NCBI RefSeq assembly: GCF_024437655.1 | Contig: NZ_JANBVF010000006.1 | Span: 62,001-126,000, forward strand | Source: Chitinolyticbacter albus | Lineage (GTDB): Bacteria; Pseudomonadota; Gammaproteobacteria; Burkholderiales; Chitinibacteraceae | DNA length: 64,000 nucleotides | Reading direction: 5' to 3' | Part shown: one piece after another, positions 9,100 to 18,959 of the stretch | Layout: each line of letters starts with the position of its first letter | How positions within the stretch are numbered: the first letter of the stretch is position 1 | Made by a program: the position numbers and the translations under genes | The notes under the pieces: model-generated | The model's database searches: none | What the model saw: only the letters and a program-made list of their open reading frames with translations | What the model was told of the DNA's origin: nothing

Positions 9100-10044
9100 A
9101 TGCCGCAAATCACCGTCCGCCAGCTGTTCATCGACAACGCAGAGAAGCTGCGGCTCACCTGGGTGGCCGGGCAATCGGGCGCCAACAGCCTGCTCACCAA
9201 CGATGCCAGTGAGCAAAAACCCAAGCTGGCGCTCGTCGGCCACCTGAATTTCATCCACCCGAACCGGGTGCAGGTACTCGGCATTGCCGAGGTCAGCTAC
9301 TTCCAGGGTCTGTCGCCGGACGCGCAGAAGGAGGCGGTCGAGCGGCTGTTTGCCAACGAAATGGCGGCGATGATCGTCGCCAACAGCCAGCCTGTACCCG
9401 ACGCGCTAAAGGAAGCGGCCGAGCGCTACCATGTGCCGCTGCTCACGAGCCCGGAGCAGTCGCCCTATCTGATGGACGTGCTGCGCTACTACCTCGCCAA
9501 GGCGCTGGCGGTTTCCACCCATCTGCACGGTGTGTTCCTCGATGTGCTCGAAGTCGGCGTGCTGCTGACGGGCGAATCGTCGATGGGTAAGTCCGAGCTC
9601 GCGCTGGAGCTGATCTCGCGCGGTCACGGCCTCGTCGCTGACGATGTGGTCGAGGTCTACCGCACCAACCCGGAAACGCTGGAAGGGCGCTGCCCGCCCA
9701 TGCTGCGTGACTTCCTCGAAGTGCGCGGCATCGGTGTGCTCAATATCCGCACCATCTTCGGCGAAACTGCGGTGCGGCCGAAGAAGACGCTCAAGCTCAT
9801 CATTCATCTGGCCAAGGCCAATGGCGAGACGCTGGCGCCGATCGACCGGCTGCAGATGCAGGCGGCGACGCAGGAAATCCTCGGCGTGCCCATCCGCAAG
9901 CTGGTGATCCCGGTTGCCGCCGGTCGCAACCTCGCCGTGCTGGTGGAGGCTGCGGTGCGCAACTACATCCTGCAACTGCGCGGCATCGACTCCACGCGCG
10001 AATTCATCGAGCGTCACCAACGCTTCATGGAGATGGGCGAGTGA
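9100..10044 (+). CDS. hprK: HPr kinase/phosphorylase HprK
   Basis: Bifunctional enzyme that phosphorylates HPr on Ser46 with ATP or pyrophosphate and reverses the reaction by phosphorolysis. The 314-aa protein has an N-terminal HprK_N domain and a C-terminal catalytic domain with Walker A GESSMGKS (158-165) and the following [13 protein letters not shown]. His144 in [10 protein letters not shown] is part of the conserved active site. Its target Ser46 is present in the HPr encoded at 21570. The stop overlaps the rapZ GTG start by four bases. Confidence 0.96.
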   Translation: MPQITVRQLFIDNAEKLRLTWVAGQSGANSLLTNDASEQKPKLALVGHLNFIHPNRVQVLGIAEVSYFQGLSPDAQKEAVERLFANEMAAMIVANSQPVPDALKEAAERYHVPLLTSPEQSPYLMDVLRYYLAKALAVSTHLHGVFLDVLEVGVLLTGESSMGKSELALELISRGHGLVADDVVEVYRTNPETLEGRCPPMLRDFLEVRGIGVLNIRTIFGETAVRPKKTLKLIIHLAKANGETLAPIDRLQMQAATQEILGVPIRKLVIPVAAGRNLAVLVEAAVRNYILQLRGIDSTREFIERHQRFMEMGE

Positions 10045-10907
10045 GCCGTCGGCAACAGGTCATCCTGCTGTCCGGCGTGTCCGGCGCGGGCAAGAGCGTC
10101 GCGCTACGCGCACTGGAAGACCTCGGCTACTTTTGCATCGACAATCTTCCAGCGCCGCTGCTGCCGCAATCGGTGGCCCTGCTCGACGAGGATGGCTACC
10201 CCAAGGTGGCGATCGCCATCGACGTACGCAGCGCGCACAGCATCTCGTCCTTGCCCGAACACCTCGATGCGCTGTTCGAGCTCAACCTCGACATTCGCCT
10301 GCTGTTTCTCGAAGCGAAGACCGAAATGCTGGTCAAGCGCTTCTCGGAAACGCGGCGCAGCCATCCGCTGGCCAGCGGCGAGCTCACCGTGTTTGAAGCG
10401 ATCGCGCTCGAGCGCGAGATGCTGGCGTATTTTTCGGAACAAGCGCACCGCATTGATACCAGCGAGCTTTCGGCGTCGCAGCTGCGCAGCTGGATCCGCG
10501 AATTCGTCGCGCTCGATCGCTCTCGCCTGACGCTGATCTTCGAATCATTCGGCTTCAAGCAGGGTATTCCGCTCGACGCCGATTTCGTGTTCGACGCGCG
10601 CTGCCTGCCCAATCCGCACTATGACCCGGCGTTGCGCCCGTTGACCGGGCGCGACCAGCCGGTGATCGATTTCCTCGAGCGCGAGCCCATGGTCGGCAAA
10701 TACCTGACCCATGTGCTCGGTTTCATGGAGCGCTGGCTGCCGGAATTCGAGCGCGACAACCGCAGCTACGTCACCGTCGCCATCGGCTGCACCGGCGGCC
10801 AGCACCGCTCGGTCTACCTCGCCGAGCAACTGGGCAAGCATTTTGGCAAGACGCGCCAGACCCTGGTCCGCCACCGCGAACGGCCGGAACTCGTCCCCTC
10901 GCGATGA
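10041..10907 (+). CDS. rapZ: RNase adapter protein RapZ
   Basis: P-loop protein; in enterobacteria RapZ binds the sRNA GlmZ and guides RNase E, tuning GlmS. The 288-aa product has Walker [17 protein letters not shown] at the N-terminus and the conserved C-terminal RNA-binding part ([18 protein letters not shown]). It starts with GTG at 10041, coupled to hprK (GTGA). Whether it acts on a GlmZ-like RNA in this organism is not shown by sequence. Confidence 0.94.
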   Translation: MSRRQQVILLSGVSGAGKSVALRALEDLGYFCIDNLPAPLLPQSVALLDEDGYPKVAIAIDVRSAHSISSLPEHLDALFELNLDIRLLFLEAKTEMLVKRFSETRRSHPLASGELTVFEAIALEREMLAYFSEQAHRIDTSELSASQLRSWIREFVALDRSRLTLIFESFGFKQGIPLDADFVFDARCLPNPHYDPALRPLTGRDQPVIDFLEREPMVGKYLTHVLGFMERWLPEFERDNRSYVTVAIGCTGGQHRSVYLAEQLGKHFGKTRQTLVRHRERPELVPSR

Positions 10908-11263
10908 TGCGAGCCGGTGATCTGGCCATGGTGCTGCTCGGCGTGCTCGCCACCGCACTCGCCGGATACCACGTCTGGCCAGGCCAAGCTGCGCAGCGGG
11001 TGCGCATCTATCAGGAAGGCCAGCTCTATGCCGAGCTGGATGCCAACGCCAATCAGATCCTAGCCATCGCCGGGCCGCTGGGCGCCACCCGGGTCGAAAT
11101 CGCGCGTGGCCGGGCCCGCGTCATTGCCGACCCCAGTCCGCGCCAGTACTGCGTCCGCGCCGGTTGGCTGCAGCATGCTGGCGACAGCGCCGTGTGCCTG
11201 CCCAACCGGATCGCCGTCACGCTGGAGGGCGACACCCCGCGCTATGACAGCCTCGGCTACTGA
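10904..11263 (+). CDS. NusG domain II-containing membrane-anchored protein
   Basis: A 119-aa protein with an N-terminal hydrophobic segment (DLAMVLLGVLATALAGYHVW) and an extracytoplasmic NusG domain II-like fold. The characteristic short beta pattern includes RVRIYQEGQLYAEL and, further on, DPSPRQYCVRAGWL. The family usually sits beside a Gx transporter, as here. In Gram-positive extracellular electron transfer loci a similar pair is known as EetA/EetB. ATG overlaps the rapZ stop (ATGA), and the 3' end overlaps the next gene by 20 nt. Its molecular role is unproven. Confidence 0.8.
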   Translation: MMRAGDLAMVLLGVLATALAGYHVWPGQAAQRVRIYQEGQLYAELDANANQILAIAGPLGATRVEIARGRARVIADPSPRQYCVRAGWLQHAGDSAVCLPNRIAVTLEGDTPRYDSLGY

Positions 11264-11759
11264 ATACACTGCGACATCGGCCGACGTGCGCGTGGCGCGC
11301 TACGCCGCGCTGGCGATTGCGCTGTCGGTATTGGAAGCGGCCGTGCCCTCGCCCATCCCCGGGGTCAAGCCTGGCCTTGCCAACATCGTCACCCTGCTGG
11401 TGCTCTGGCACCATGGCTGGAAAGAGGCTGCCTGGGTCAGCGGGCTGCGCGTGTTCGGCGCGTCGCTCGCGCTGGGGGGCCTGTTTTCACCGGGCTTTAC
11501 GCTCAGCTGCGCCGGCAGCATCGCCAGCCTGGCCGTGCTGGCATGGGCATGCCACCTGCCTCGACGCCATTTCGGCCCCATCAGCCTGTCGCTCCTGGCA
11601 GCATACGCCCATATCGGCGGCCAGCTCGCGCTGGCGCGGATCTGGCTGATTCCACACGACGGATTGATCAAGCTGGTACCGGTGTTCATGCTGGCAGCGC
11701 TGATCTTCGGTATCGTCAATGGCGTGATCGCCGCCCGCATCCTTGGAAACCCCGAATGA
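11244..11759 (+). CDS. Gx transporter family protein (heptaprenyl diphosphate synthase component I-like)
   Basis: A 171-aa integral membrane protein with about five hydrophobic segments. It matches the family annotated as Gx transporter or heptaprenyl diphosphate synthase component I, with the conserved stretch EAAVPSPIPGVKPGLANIVT. It resembles ECF-type substrate-binding membrane subunits and is the partner of the preceding NusG-II protein. The ATG at 11244 lies inside the end of that gene, and its stop overlaps ubiX as ATGA, so the three are translationally coupled. The substrate is unknown; a prenyl or quinone-related role is a guess from family and context. Confidence 0.8.
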   Translation: MTASATEYTATSADVRVARYAALAIALSVLEAAVPSPIPGVKPGLANIVTLLVLWHHGWKEAAWVSGLRVFGASLALGGLFSPGFTLSCAGSIASLAVLAWACHLPRRHFGPISLSLLAAYAHIGGQLALARIWLIPHDGLIKLVPVFMLAALIFGIVNGVIAARILGNPE

Positions 11760-12358
11760 AAACCATCACCTTAGGTTTCACCGGCGCCTCCGGCCTGCCC
11801 TATGGCCTGCGTACGCTGGAATGCCTGCTCGCCGCTGGCTGCAACGTGCACGTGCTGTATACGCAGGCGGCGCAGATCGTCGCCAAGCAGGAACTGGGTG
11901 AAACCTGGCCCGGCCGCGCCGAGGAACTGGCCCGGCTCTTCCGGGAACGCTACGGCGTGGACGAGGCTCAGCTCAAGGTCTGGGGACAGCAGGAATGGTT
12001 CGCGCCGATGGCATCCGGCTCCAATCCGGGCGACGGCATGGTCGTCGTGCCGTGCACCATGGGCGCACTGGCGGCGATCGCCGGCGGCAACAGCGACAAC
12101 CTGCTCGAACGCGCCGCCGACGTGATGATCAAGGAGCGCAAGACGTTGATCCTGGTGCCGCGCGAGGCGCCGTTCTCCGCGCTACATCTGGAAAACATGC
12201 TCAAGCTCGCGCGCCTTGGCGTCGTGATCCTGCCGCCCAATCCGGGCTTTTATCATCACCCGCAATCGATTTCCGACCTGGTCGACTTCGTCGTCGCCCG
12301 CATACTCGATCAGCTCGGCGTACCCCACCAGCTGATGCAACGCTGGGGTGAGGGGTGA
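11756..12358 (+). CDS. ubiX: Flavin prenyltransferase UbiX
   Basis: Makes prenylated FMN from dimethylallyl phosphate and reduced FMN, the cofactor of UbiD decarboxylase in ubiquinone synthesis. The 200-aa protein has the flavin-binding FTGASGLPYGLRTLECL at the N-terminus, the conserved VVVPCTMGALAAIAGG, and VPREAPFSALHLENML near residue 150. The ATGA overlap with the Gx-family gene is tight. The MATE gene converges 10 nt downstream without a visible terminator. Confidence 0.95.
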   Translation: MKTITLGFTGASGLPYGLRTLECLLAAGCNVHVLYTQAAQIVAKQELGETWPGRAEELARLFRERYGVDEAQLKVWGQQEWFAPMASGSNPGDGMVVVPCTMGALAAIAGGNSDNLLERAADVMIKERKTLILVPREAPFSALHLENMLKLARLGVVILPPNPGFYHHPQSISDLVDFVVARILDQLGVPHQLMQRWGEG

Positions 12359-12368
12359 GGCGTTCGGA

Positions 12369-13730
12369 TCATGCCGCGTGCGCCGCACGGCGTGCCACGC
12401 GTCTGAACAGCCACAGCAGCGCCAGCGCGGCGAAGGTCAGCGCGATCACCAGGGCCAGCCAGTAGCCAGCCGCGCCCATGCCCGGCCAGCCGCCGACACC
12501 GAAGGTCAAGAGGTAGCCGGCCGGCAGGCCCAGCAGCCAGAACGCCGACAGATGGATCCACATCGGCTGGCGCGTCACCTTGTAGCCGCGCAGCACGCCG
12601 GCAGCGACGACCTGGGTGGCATCGGCCAGCTGGAACACCCCTGCGTAGATCAGCAGCGTGGCCGCCAGCGCGCGCACCGCCGGCTCGAAGGTGTACCAGC
12701 TGGCGATCCAGTGATTGCCCAGCAACATAAAGAGCGCCAACACCGCGGCGATCACGAGCCCGGACTGCAGCCCCAGACGACCGAGGAAAAGCGCCCTTGC
12801 CATGTCACCCGCACCCAGCGCCTGCCCCACCCGCACGGTCATTGCCGTACCCAGTGCCGACGGAATCATAAAGGTGAGCGAAGCCATATTGAGCGCGATC
12901 TGATGCGCGCCCACCGTCACCGTGCCGAGCCGCGCCAACAGCAGCGCGATGCCGGAAAAGGAGCTCACCTCGACGAAGAACATCGCCCCCATGGGTAGCC
13001 CCAGCCGGAACAGCTGGCGCTGCAGCGCCCAGTCGATGCTGCGCCAGGCCCGCAGCGGGTAGGTGTCACGGTAGAGCGACGAGTAACGCACCCAGCCCAG
13101 CATCAGCAGCAAGGTCACCCAGATCGAGAACGCCGTGGCCCAGCCACACCCGACCGCACCCAGTGCCGGAAAACCGAACTTGCCGTAGATCAGCACCCAG
13201 TTGGCCGGCACGTTGAGCGCAAGCCCGATCAGCGCGAACACCATCATCGGCTTGGTCGAATTCAAGCTGGCGCTATAGGCATAGAGCACGCGATAGAGCG
13301 CGAAGGCCGGTAGCGCCCAGCTCACTGCGGCGAGAAAGCCCTTGGCCTTGGCCGCGACCAGCGGTGCGAGCCCCACCAGGTCGAGCAGCGGCAACGCCAG
13401 CCGCGCCACGCACCAGGCCGCAGCCCCCCAGAACAGCCCCTGATACAGCGCCTGCTGGACAATGGCCGAAATGCCACTGCGCTGGTTCGCACCGACCGCG
13501 TGTGCCACCAGCGGACTGGCGGCGAGGTTGAGGCCGATCAGCGTGACCAGCAGCATCACCCAGACCGAGGCCCCGGCCGCGACCGCGGCGAGGTCGGCCG
13601 CCGATACGTGGCCCGACATCACGTAGTCGACAAAGGACGTGCCGGTGCTGGCCAACTGGCCCACCATCACCGGCCAGCTCAATTGCCAAATCGATTTCAG
13701 TTCGGCGCGAACAGGATGGTCTTGCGACAT
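12369..13730 (-). CDS. MATE family efflux transporter (NorM-like)
   Basis: Multidrug/toxin extrusion antiporter with 12 predicted membrane helices in 453 aa. The N-terminal helix contains WPVMVGQLASTGTSFVDYVM, matching the NorM/DinF pattern, and a repeat-like second half begins near residue 230. The ATG at 13730 was chosen at the family start. Its 5' end overlaps the preceding 100-aa unknown gene by 34 nt, so the two are probably coupled. Substrate is not predictable. Confidence 0.92.
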   Translation of the reverse strand: MSQDHPVRAELKSIWQLSWPVMVGQLASTGTSFVDYVMSGHVSAADLAAVAAGASVWVMLLVTLIGLNLAASPLVAHAVGANQRSGISAIVQQALYQGLFWGAAAWCVARLALPLLDLVGLAPLVAAKAKGFLAAVSWALPAFALYRVLYAYSASLNSTKPMMVFALIGLALNVPANWVLIYGKFGFPALGAVGCGWATAFSIWVTLLLMLGWVRYSSLYRDTYPLRAWRSIDWALQRQLFRLGLPMGAMFFVEVSSFSGIALLLARLGTVTVGAHQIALNMASLTFMIPSALGTAMTVRVGQALGAGDMARALFLGRLGLQSGLVIAAVLALFMLLGNHWIASWYTFEPAVRALAATLLIYAGVFQLADATQVVAAGVLRGYKVTRQPMWIHLSAFWLLGLPAGYLLTFGVGGWPGMGAAGYWLALVIALTFAALALLWLFRRVARRAAHAA

Positions 13731-13999
13731 GGCACCTCGTAATGGCCGATCAGCGTAGGCCAGCGTTGTTGCAGATCGAGCGCGGTCAGGACCGAAAGGT
13801 CGAACACCAGCAGACTGCCATCGGCCAGGCGTTCCCGGGCAAAGCCCAGCGCGGCAAGCGCAGCCTCCGCTTCGGCCAGCGTGAGATAGCCTGCGAGATC
13901 GGCAGCGGCCAGCCGCAACGAGCGACGTTGGCCAGGGCGCGCCGCCAGCGTGCGCAAGCGGGCAGCGGTCTTGAATTCGGGGGAAAGACAATCGTACAT
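13697..13999 (-). CDS. Hypothetical protein upstream of the MATE gene
   Basis: A 100-aa soluble protein not recognised as a named family. It has a strong Shine-Dalgarno (AGGAGG, 7 bases before ATG 13999), an Ala/Leu-rich helical middle (LAGYLTLAEAEAALAALGF) and an FDLSVLTALDL stretch. The reading frame overlaps the MATE start by 34 nt, which supports it being a real translated gene coupled to the transporter. Confidence 0.6.
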   Translation of the reverse strand: MYDCLSPEFKTAARLRTLAARPGQRRSLRLAAADLAGYLTLAEAEAALAALGFARERLADGSLLVFDLSVLTALDLQQRWPTLIGHYEVPCRKTILFAPN

Positions 14000-14131
14000 G
14001 GCAGCCTCCTCGGTCAACGACAGGACGGCCGCCTATGCGGCCGACGCTTTAGCGGTACTTCCACGACCAGGCCGTGGCGCGCCCCGCAAGTTGTCGATTA
14101 AACAGGCGCGTAAAACGAGACATTAAAATGC

Positions 14132-14155
14132 AAAAACCCGCGTGGCCGCGGGTTT
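14132..14155 (-). terminator. Rho-independent terminator for dtd
   Basis: A 9-bp stem AAACCCGCG/CGCGGGTTT with a 4-nt loop is followed by a T-run on the minus strand, about 125 nt after the dtd stop. The stretch 14156-14278 between them shows no gene. Confidence 0.75.
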
Positions 14156-14278
14156 CGGGCACGCTTTAGCCGAATTTGTAGAGCGCCCGCAAGCTGGGAA
14201 TCAAATCGGCGCTTGATGTCTTTTTACGACGGGCCACCCGACACGTCAAGCCATGATGACGCAGCTGGGCAAGCCAGG

Positions 14279-14731
14279 CTATTCGGGATTCTTGCTATCG
14301 AGCAGCAACGTGACCGGCCCGTCGTTGACGAGACTGACCTGCATGTCGGCGCCGAACACGCCCATAGGCACGGGCTTGCCAAGCTCAGCCGACAACAAGG
14401 ATACGAAGCGCTCGAACATCGGTTGCGATACCGGCCCGGGCGCCGCACGCCCCCAGGAAGGGCGATTGCCCTTGCTGTAGCTGGCGAACAGCGTGAACTG
14501 CGAAACGGCGAGAACCTCGCCACCGACATCGCATACCGAGCGGTTCATCACGCCAGCGTCGTCGGCAAACACCCTGAGCTTGGCCAGCTTGGCCGCCATC
14601 CATGCCAGATCGGCCTCGGCATCCCGGATTTCGATGCCCACCAGCACCAGCAATCCGGCGCCGATGCGTCCGACCTCCTGCCCCTCGACGGTCACGGCCG
14701 CCCCAGCCACCCGCTGCACCAGTCCCCGCAT
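14279..14731 (-). CDS. dtd: D-aminoacyl-tRNA deacylase Dtd
   Basis: Hydrolyses D-aminoacyl-tRNAs (and glycyl-tRNA-Ala) to protect translation. The 150-aa protein has both signature motifs: SQFTLFA near residue 78, and [11 protein letters not shown] at the C-terminus, which contains the cross-subunit Gly-cisPro. GNRPSW is also conserved. It is probably transcribed with the upstream unknown gene, 61 nt away, and is followed by a terminator. Confidence 0.95.
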   Translation of the reverse strand: MRGLVQRVAGAAVTVEGQEVGRIGAGLLVLVGIEIRDAEADLAWMAAKLAKLRVFADDAGVMNRSVCDVGGEVLAVSQFTLFASYSKGNRPSWGRAAPGPVSQPMFERFVSLLSAELGKPVPMGVFGADMQVSLVNDGPVTLLLDSKNPE

Positions 14732-14792
14732 GCATTAGTCTCCGATAAACCAGTCATGCTAAGCACGTTTGCACCGGCCGGCGATGCGTTTC

Positions 14793-15068
14793 TCAACGCA
14801 GCGACACGCCATCAGGCGATAAACGGACCTTGGCCTGCCGCGCCGCTTCGGCCAGCCGCAGATAGGTTGCAGCCCCGTCAATTTCGTAAGAATTATATAA
14901 ACGATCCCGCAAAGTCCTGGATGCTTTCGCAGAAATCTTTTGCATCCGCTCAATGTCCTGCAGCACCCCGGCAAGCAGCGGCGGTGCCACGCCCCCCTCG
15001 TCGCCGCGCATCATGCGCGTCACCATTCCACTCATCACAACCATTTCCACGCGGAACGCGACATCCAT
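14793..15068 (-). CDS. Hypothetical protein upstream of dtd
   Basis: A 91-aa unrecognised protein with a hydrophobic/Met-rich start (VEMVVMSGMVTRMM) and a helical, charged C-terminal half (LQDIERMQKISAKASRTL). ATG 15068 has GAAGGG six bases upstream. The frame stays open to a GTG at 15203, giving 136 aa, but that extension is arginine-rich and less protein-like. No function can be assigned. Confidence 0.45.
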   Translation of the reverse strand: MDVAFRVEMVVMSGMVTRMMRGDEGGVAPPLLAGVLQDIERMQKISAKASRTLRDRLYNSYEIDGAATYLRLAEAARQAKVRLSPDGVSLR

Positions 15069-15370
15069 GTAAACCCTTCTACTGACTCGTCTCACACCCA
15101 TGCTGGGCAGGCCCTGGGTCGGCGCGTAGCTTTCATTGTCCGCCCTGGTGCGAAACCGGGTCAGCACACTGGCCACCTCGATGATTCTCGCAAACATGCG
15201 CACGACTCTTTTGTAATTTTGTACTTCAAACCTTAATAAACAATTAAGAATTTGGCAACATCGTGATTTGGCGTCGTTGCATAGCAGCCGCAGCCGGCCT
15301 CACTGGCAGAAACACGCCTTTTTCGGCTACTATCAGGGGCTTACGTGTAATCCCTGATGACAAGGAAACG
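15069..15370. other. Intergenic region between divergent dtd-side gene and asd
   Basis: About 300 bases without a supported gene. The part 15210-15262 is strongly AT-rich compared with the surroundings and probably holds divergent promoters, but no clean -35/-10 pair could be assigned. A TACTAT at 15328-15333 is a possible -10 for asd. Confidence 0.4.
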
Positions 15371-16480
15371 ATGATGAAGAAAGTAGGCCTCGTCGGCTGG
15401 CGCGGCATGGTCGGCTCGGTGCTGATGCAGCGCATGCAAGAAGAAAAAGACTTCGACCTGATCGAGCCCGTGTTCTTCACGACCTCGCAGGCTGGCAGCG
15501 CAGCGCCGAATTTCGGCAAGGCCGCCGGCACGCTGAAGGACGCCAAATCCATTGCCGAGCTCTCGGCCATGGATGTCATCATTTCCTGCCAGGGCGGCGA
15601 CTACACCACAGAAATCTTCCCGCAGCTGCGTGCAGCCGGCTGGAATGGTTACTGGATCGATGCGGCCTCCACGCTGCGTATGGAAGACGACGCGGTCATC
15701 ATTCTCGACCCGGTCAATCGCCAGGTGATCGATAGCGCGCTCGCACGCGGCGTGAAGAACTACATCGGCGGCAACTGCACCAACTCCATCCTGCTGATGG
15801 GCGTGGCCGGGCTGTTCCGCGAAGGCCTCGTCGACTGGGTGTCGTCGATGACCTATCAGGCGGCTTCCGGCGGCGGCGCCAACCACATGCGCGAACTGTT
15901 GAAGGGCATGGGCGTGGTCTACGGCTCGGTAGCCGATGAGCTCGCCACCCCGGCCTCCGCCATCCTCGACATCGATCGCAAGGTCGCGCAGACCATCCGC
16001 AGCGATGTGCCGACCGAATACTTCGGCGCGCCGCTCGCCGGCGGCCTGATCCCTTGGATCGACAAGCAGCTTGAAAACGGCCAGTCCAAGGAAGAATGGA
16101 AGGGCCAGGCCGAAGTGAACAAGATCCTCGGCACCGCGCAGACCATTCCGGTCGACGGCCTGTGCGTGCGCATCGGCGCGATGCGCTGCCACAGCCTGGC
16201 GCTGACGCTCAAGCTGAAGAAGGATCTGCCGCTGTCCGAAATCGAAGCCATCATCCAGTCCGGCAACGACTGGGTGAAATGGGTGCCGAACGATCGCGAA
16301 GTCACTGTGAAGGAGCTCACACCGGCTTCCATCACCGGCGGGCTTAAGATCGGTGTCGGCCGTGTGCGCAAGCTCAACATGGGTCCGGAGTACATCTCGG
16401 CCTTTGTGATCGGCGACCAGCTGCTGTGGGGCGCTGCCGAGCCGCTGCGTCGCATGCTGCGGATCCTGCTCGACAAATAA
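15371..16480 (+). CDS. asd: Aspartate-semialdehyde dehydrogenase Asd
   Basis: NADP-dependent reduction of aspartyl phosphate to aspartate semialdehyde, feeding lysine/diaminopimelate, threonine and methionine synthesis. The 369-aa protein begins [18 protein letters not shown] (Rossmann motif), has the catalytic Cys in GGNCTNS, and the conserved [14 protein letters not shown] and [17 protein letters not shown]. This is the Gram-negative Asd form. ATG 15371 (or 15374) follows AAGGAAACG. It is closed by a strong terminator. Confidence 0.96.
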   Translation: MMKKVGLVGWRGMVGSVLMQRMQEEKDFDLIEPVFFTTSQAGSAAPNFGKAAGTLKDAKSIAELSAMDVIISCQGGDYTTEIFPQLRAAGWNGYWIDAASTLRMEDDAVIILDPVNRQVIDSALARGVKNYIGGNCTNSILLMGVAGLFREGLVDWVSSMTYQAASGGGANHMRELLKGMGVVYGSVADELATPASAILDIDRKVAQTIRSDVPTEYFGAPLAGGLIPWIDKQLENGQSKEEWKGQAEVNKILGTAQTIPVDGLCVRIGAMRCHSLALTLKLKKDLPLSEIEAIIQSGNDWVKWVPNDREVTVKELTPASITGGLKIGVGRVRKLNMGPEYISAFVIGDQLLWGAAEPLRRMLRILLDK

Positions 16481-16498
16481 GCCCATCGTGGTCGACGA

Positions 16499-16528
16499 CA
16501 ACGGGACGCAAGGCGTCCCGTTGTTTTT
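16499..16528 (+). terminator. Rho-independent terminator after asd
   Basis: A perfect 11-bp stem CAACGGGACGC/GCGTCCCGTTG with an AAG loop and TTTTT. The Shine-Dalgarno of the next gene starts at the very next base. Confidence 0.9.
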
Positions 16529-16538
16529 GGAGGGATGC

Positions 16539-16931
16539 ATGCTGTTCAAGCTGTTCAAACACCTGACCGGCCGTCCGGTCACCGCCGCCAACGACTCCGC
16601 ACTGAACGAGCCCACCCGCATGCTGCCTGCCACGCGCGAGCGCATCGAGGCGCGCAGCAACCCGCTGTCACTCTCGCTGATCTACCGCATCAAGCGCGAT
16701 GCGCTCGCCATCGTTGCCGACATGAATCGTGGCGTGGCAATGACCGATTGCGCGCTGTTGTCGCGCCAGCTGGCCTTCGTGCAGAAGGAGCTGATCCAGG
16801 CCGCCTTTCACGACGAAACCCTGCCCAAGGAAGCCCGCCAGACACTGGCGCGCTACCACGCGCTCAACATACGCCACGGTATCGGCGAGCGGCGCGACCA
16901 GCCCATGCGCGGCGTTAAGGCCTCGGGCTAG
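16539..16931 (+). CDS. Hypothetical protein downstream of asd
   Basis: A 130-aa cytosolic-looking protein, basic, not recognised. It starts at ATG 16539 with GGAGGGA immediately after the asd terminator T-run, so expression may depend on read-through. The middle (LIYRIKRDALAIVADMNRG, then LSRQLAFVQKELIQAAFHD) is helical. Its last 17 bases overlap the convergent hemerythrin gene. Good ribosome site and codon use make it likely real. Confidence 0.6.
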   Translation: MLFKLFKHLTGRPVTAANDSALNEPTRMLPATRERIEARSNPLSLSLIYRIKRDALAIVADMNRGVAMTDCALLSRQLAFVQKELIQAAFHDETLPKEARQTLARYHALNIRHGIGERRDQPMRGVKASG

Positions 16932-17463
16932 CATCCCGCGACGACTGTCGGCGCGCCGCCATGCGCTGCCCCAGGGCAGACAGCTCGGCCGTCGACAACA
17001 CTTGCTCCGCCCAGGGGTACACCTCCTTTTCCTCGCGAGCCGCGTGCACTACGTAACGGTGCGAGAAATCCCGCGCGGCGTCCGGATCGAGCACCACCGC
17101 CTCGCCGGCGACCAGCGCCTGCAAGCGCACACGCCACACCGCCCATTCGGCTTCGAGCACACCGTGTTCCGCCGAGAGCGCGGACAGGCTGGACTGGACG
17201 CTGGCATCGACCCGGGGCCACAGCGCGGCGAACAGGTCATCGTCCTCATCCGCATGGTGCAAGGGCGCGGCGACGTCGAAATAGCGCAGCACGGACTGCG
17301 CGGCCACCAGCAACTGCTCGTCACTGCCGTGTACCGCCTGGTGTTCGGCCATGCGCACCAACAGCCCCGAGTAGTGGCGCACGCGTTCATGGCACGCCTG
17401 CAGCAAGGTCAACGGCTGCTCGAAGCTCGCCACTTCATGAGAAAACGGATCACGCATCGCCAT
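16915..17463 (-). CDS. Hemerythrin-domain protein
   Basis: A 182-aa helical protein with the His/Glu pattern of hemerythrin-like di-iron domains: HERVRHYSG, then LHHADEDDDLF, SAEHGVLEAEW, and HRYVVHAAREEKEVYPW. Such proteins bind oxygen or NO or store iron, but the exact role here is unknown. It is divergent from gshA and overlaps the preceding unknown gene tail to tail by 17 nt. Confidence 0.85.
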   Translation of the reverse strand: MAMRDPFSHEVASFEQPLTLLQACHERVRHYSGLLVRMAEHQAVHGSDEQLLVAAQSVLRYFDVAAPLHHADEDDDLFAALWPRVDASVQSSLSALSAEHGVLEAEWAVWRVRLQALVAGEAVVLDPDAARDFSHRYVVHAAREEKEVYPWAEQVLSTAELSALGQRMAARRQSSRDASPRP

Positions 17464-17613
17464 ACTCCCGCCGAAAGGGAATGACTCCCCCGGCCCACTG
17501 TATAGTCACACTAGGCGCGCATACTGCGACGCCCAGCCTTGATTCCCGGATGGCCGGCCCAATCTGTAAAGGCTATCGACATATACGAACGGCGACGTAG
17601 GCCGAGGATCATC

Positions 17614-18912
17614 ATGAGCGTACCGCATCTCGTCACGGCCCTGACCGGGCCCCTGCTCGATCTCGAGCGCAAGATCCTCGCTGCGCAACCGGAGATCGAG
17701 CACTGGTTCCGCAACCAGTGGCAGGAGCACGCACCGCCGTTCTACGGCTCGGTCGATCTGCGCAATGCCGGCTACAAGCTTGCCCCCGTCGACATGAATC
17801 TGTTTCCCGGCGGCTTCAACAACCTGAACCCCGACTTCCATCCGCTGGCCGTGCAGGCGGCGATGAGTGCGCTGGAGGATCTTTGTCCCAGCGCACGCCG
17901 CGTGCTGTTGATCCCGGAAAACCATACGCGCAATCAGTTCTACCTGCAGAACGTCGCCGCGCTCGCCAAGATCCTGCGCCAGGCCGGGCTCAATGTGCGC
18001 ATCGGCAGTCTCAACCCGGAAATCACCGGCCCGACCACGCTGGAGCTGCCCGACAGCCAGGCGCTGACGCTCGAGCCCGTGAAGCGCCACGGCAGCCGTG
18101 TCGGGCTCGATGGGTTCGATCCCTGTGCCGTGCTGCTGAACAACGATCTTTCCGCCGGCGTGCCACCGCTGTTGCAGCATGTCGACCAGCAGATCCTGCC
18201 ACCGCTGCGCGCCGGCTGGCACAGCCGCCGCAAGACCGAGCACTTTGCCGCCTATGACCAGGTTGCCAACGATTTTGCCCGGCTGATCGGCATCGACCCC
18301 TGGGTGATCAACCCCTATTTCGATCACGTCGATGCGCTCGATTTTCACAGCCGCGAAGGCGAGGACCGCCTGGCCGCTGCGGTCACCACCATGCTGGAAC
18401 GCACCCGGCGCAAATACGCCGAGCACGGCATCGACGAGGCGCCCTACGTCATCGTCAAAGCCAACGCCGGCACCTATGGCATGGGTGTGATGAGTGTGAA
18501 ATCGGCGGACGAGGTGATCGGCCTCAATCGCAAGCAGCGCAACAAGATGTCGGTGGTGAAGGAAGGCCTGGAAGTGCACGACGTGATCGTGCAGGAAGGC
18601 GTACCCACGTTCGAGAGCGTCGATGGCGCCGTGGCCGAGCCGGTGATCTACATGCTGGACCGCTTCGTCGTCGGCGGCTTCTACCGCGTGCATACCGGCC
18701 GCGGCATCGACGAGAACCTGAACGCGCCGGGCATGCATTTCGCGCCGCTGGCGTTTGCTTCGCCCTGCTCGACGCCCGATTGCGATGGCGCGCCCGACAG
18801 CGAGCCGAACCGCTTCTACAGCTACGGCGTGGTCGCCCGCATGGCACTGCTCGCCGCCTCGCTGGAACTGGAAAACGCGCAGGCTCCCGAAGCCGTCGCC
18901 CTCGCCGTCTGA
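17614..18912 (+). CDS. gshA: Glutamate-cysteine ligase, ATP-grasp-type proteobacterial form
   Basis: Makes gamma-glutamylcysteine, the first step of glutathione synthesis. The 432-aa protein matches the glutamate-cysteine ligase family found in beta/alphaproteobacteria, with [18 protein letters not shown], the stretch [20 protein letters not shown] (nucleotide-binding) and [16 protein letters not shown]. It differs from the enterobacterial GshA family. ATG 17614 has a GAGGA ribosome site. gshB follows after 47 nt. Confidence 0.92.
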   Translation: MSVPHLVTALTGPLLDLERKILAAQPEIEHWFRNQWQEHAPPFYGSVDLRNAGYKLAPVDMNLFPGGFNNLNPDFHPLAVQAAMSALEDLCPSARRVLLIPENHTRNQFYLQNVAALAKILRQAGLNVRIGSLNPEITGPTTLELPDSQALTLEPVKRHGSRVGLDGFDPCAVLLNNDLSAGVPPLLQHVDQQILPPLRAGWHSRRKTEHFAAYDQVANDFARLIGIDPWVINPYFDHVDALDFHSREGEDRLAAAVTTMLERTRRKYAEHGIDEAPYVIVKANAGTYGMGVMSVKSADEVIGLNRKQRNKMSVVKEGLEVHDVIVQEGVPTFESVDGAVAEPVIYMLDRFVVGGFYRVHTGRGIDENLNAPGMHFAPLAFASPCSTPDCDGAPDSEPNRFYSYGVVARMALLAASLELENAQAPEAVALAV

Positions 18913-18959
18913 TCCCCATGCGGCCGGTGAGTACCGGCCCTTCCCTGCCTGGACCCACC

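Noticed and set aside
14018-14131. Possible small gene or RNA between dtd terminator and the MATE-linked unknown gene
   Set aside because: No frame with a ribosome site and no stable structure beyond the dtd terminator could be supported.
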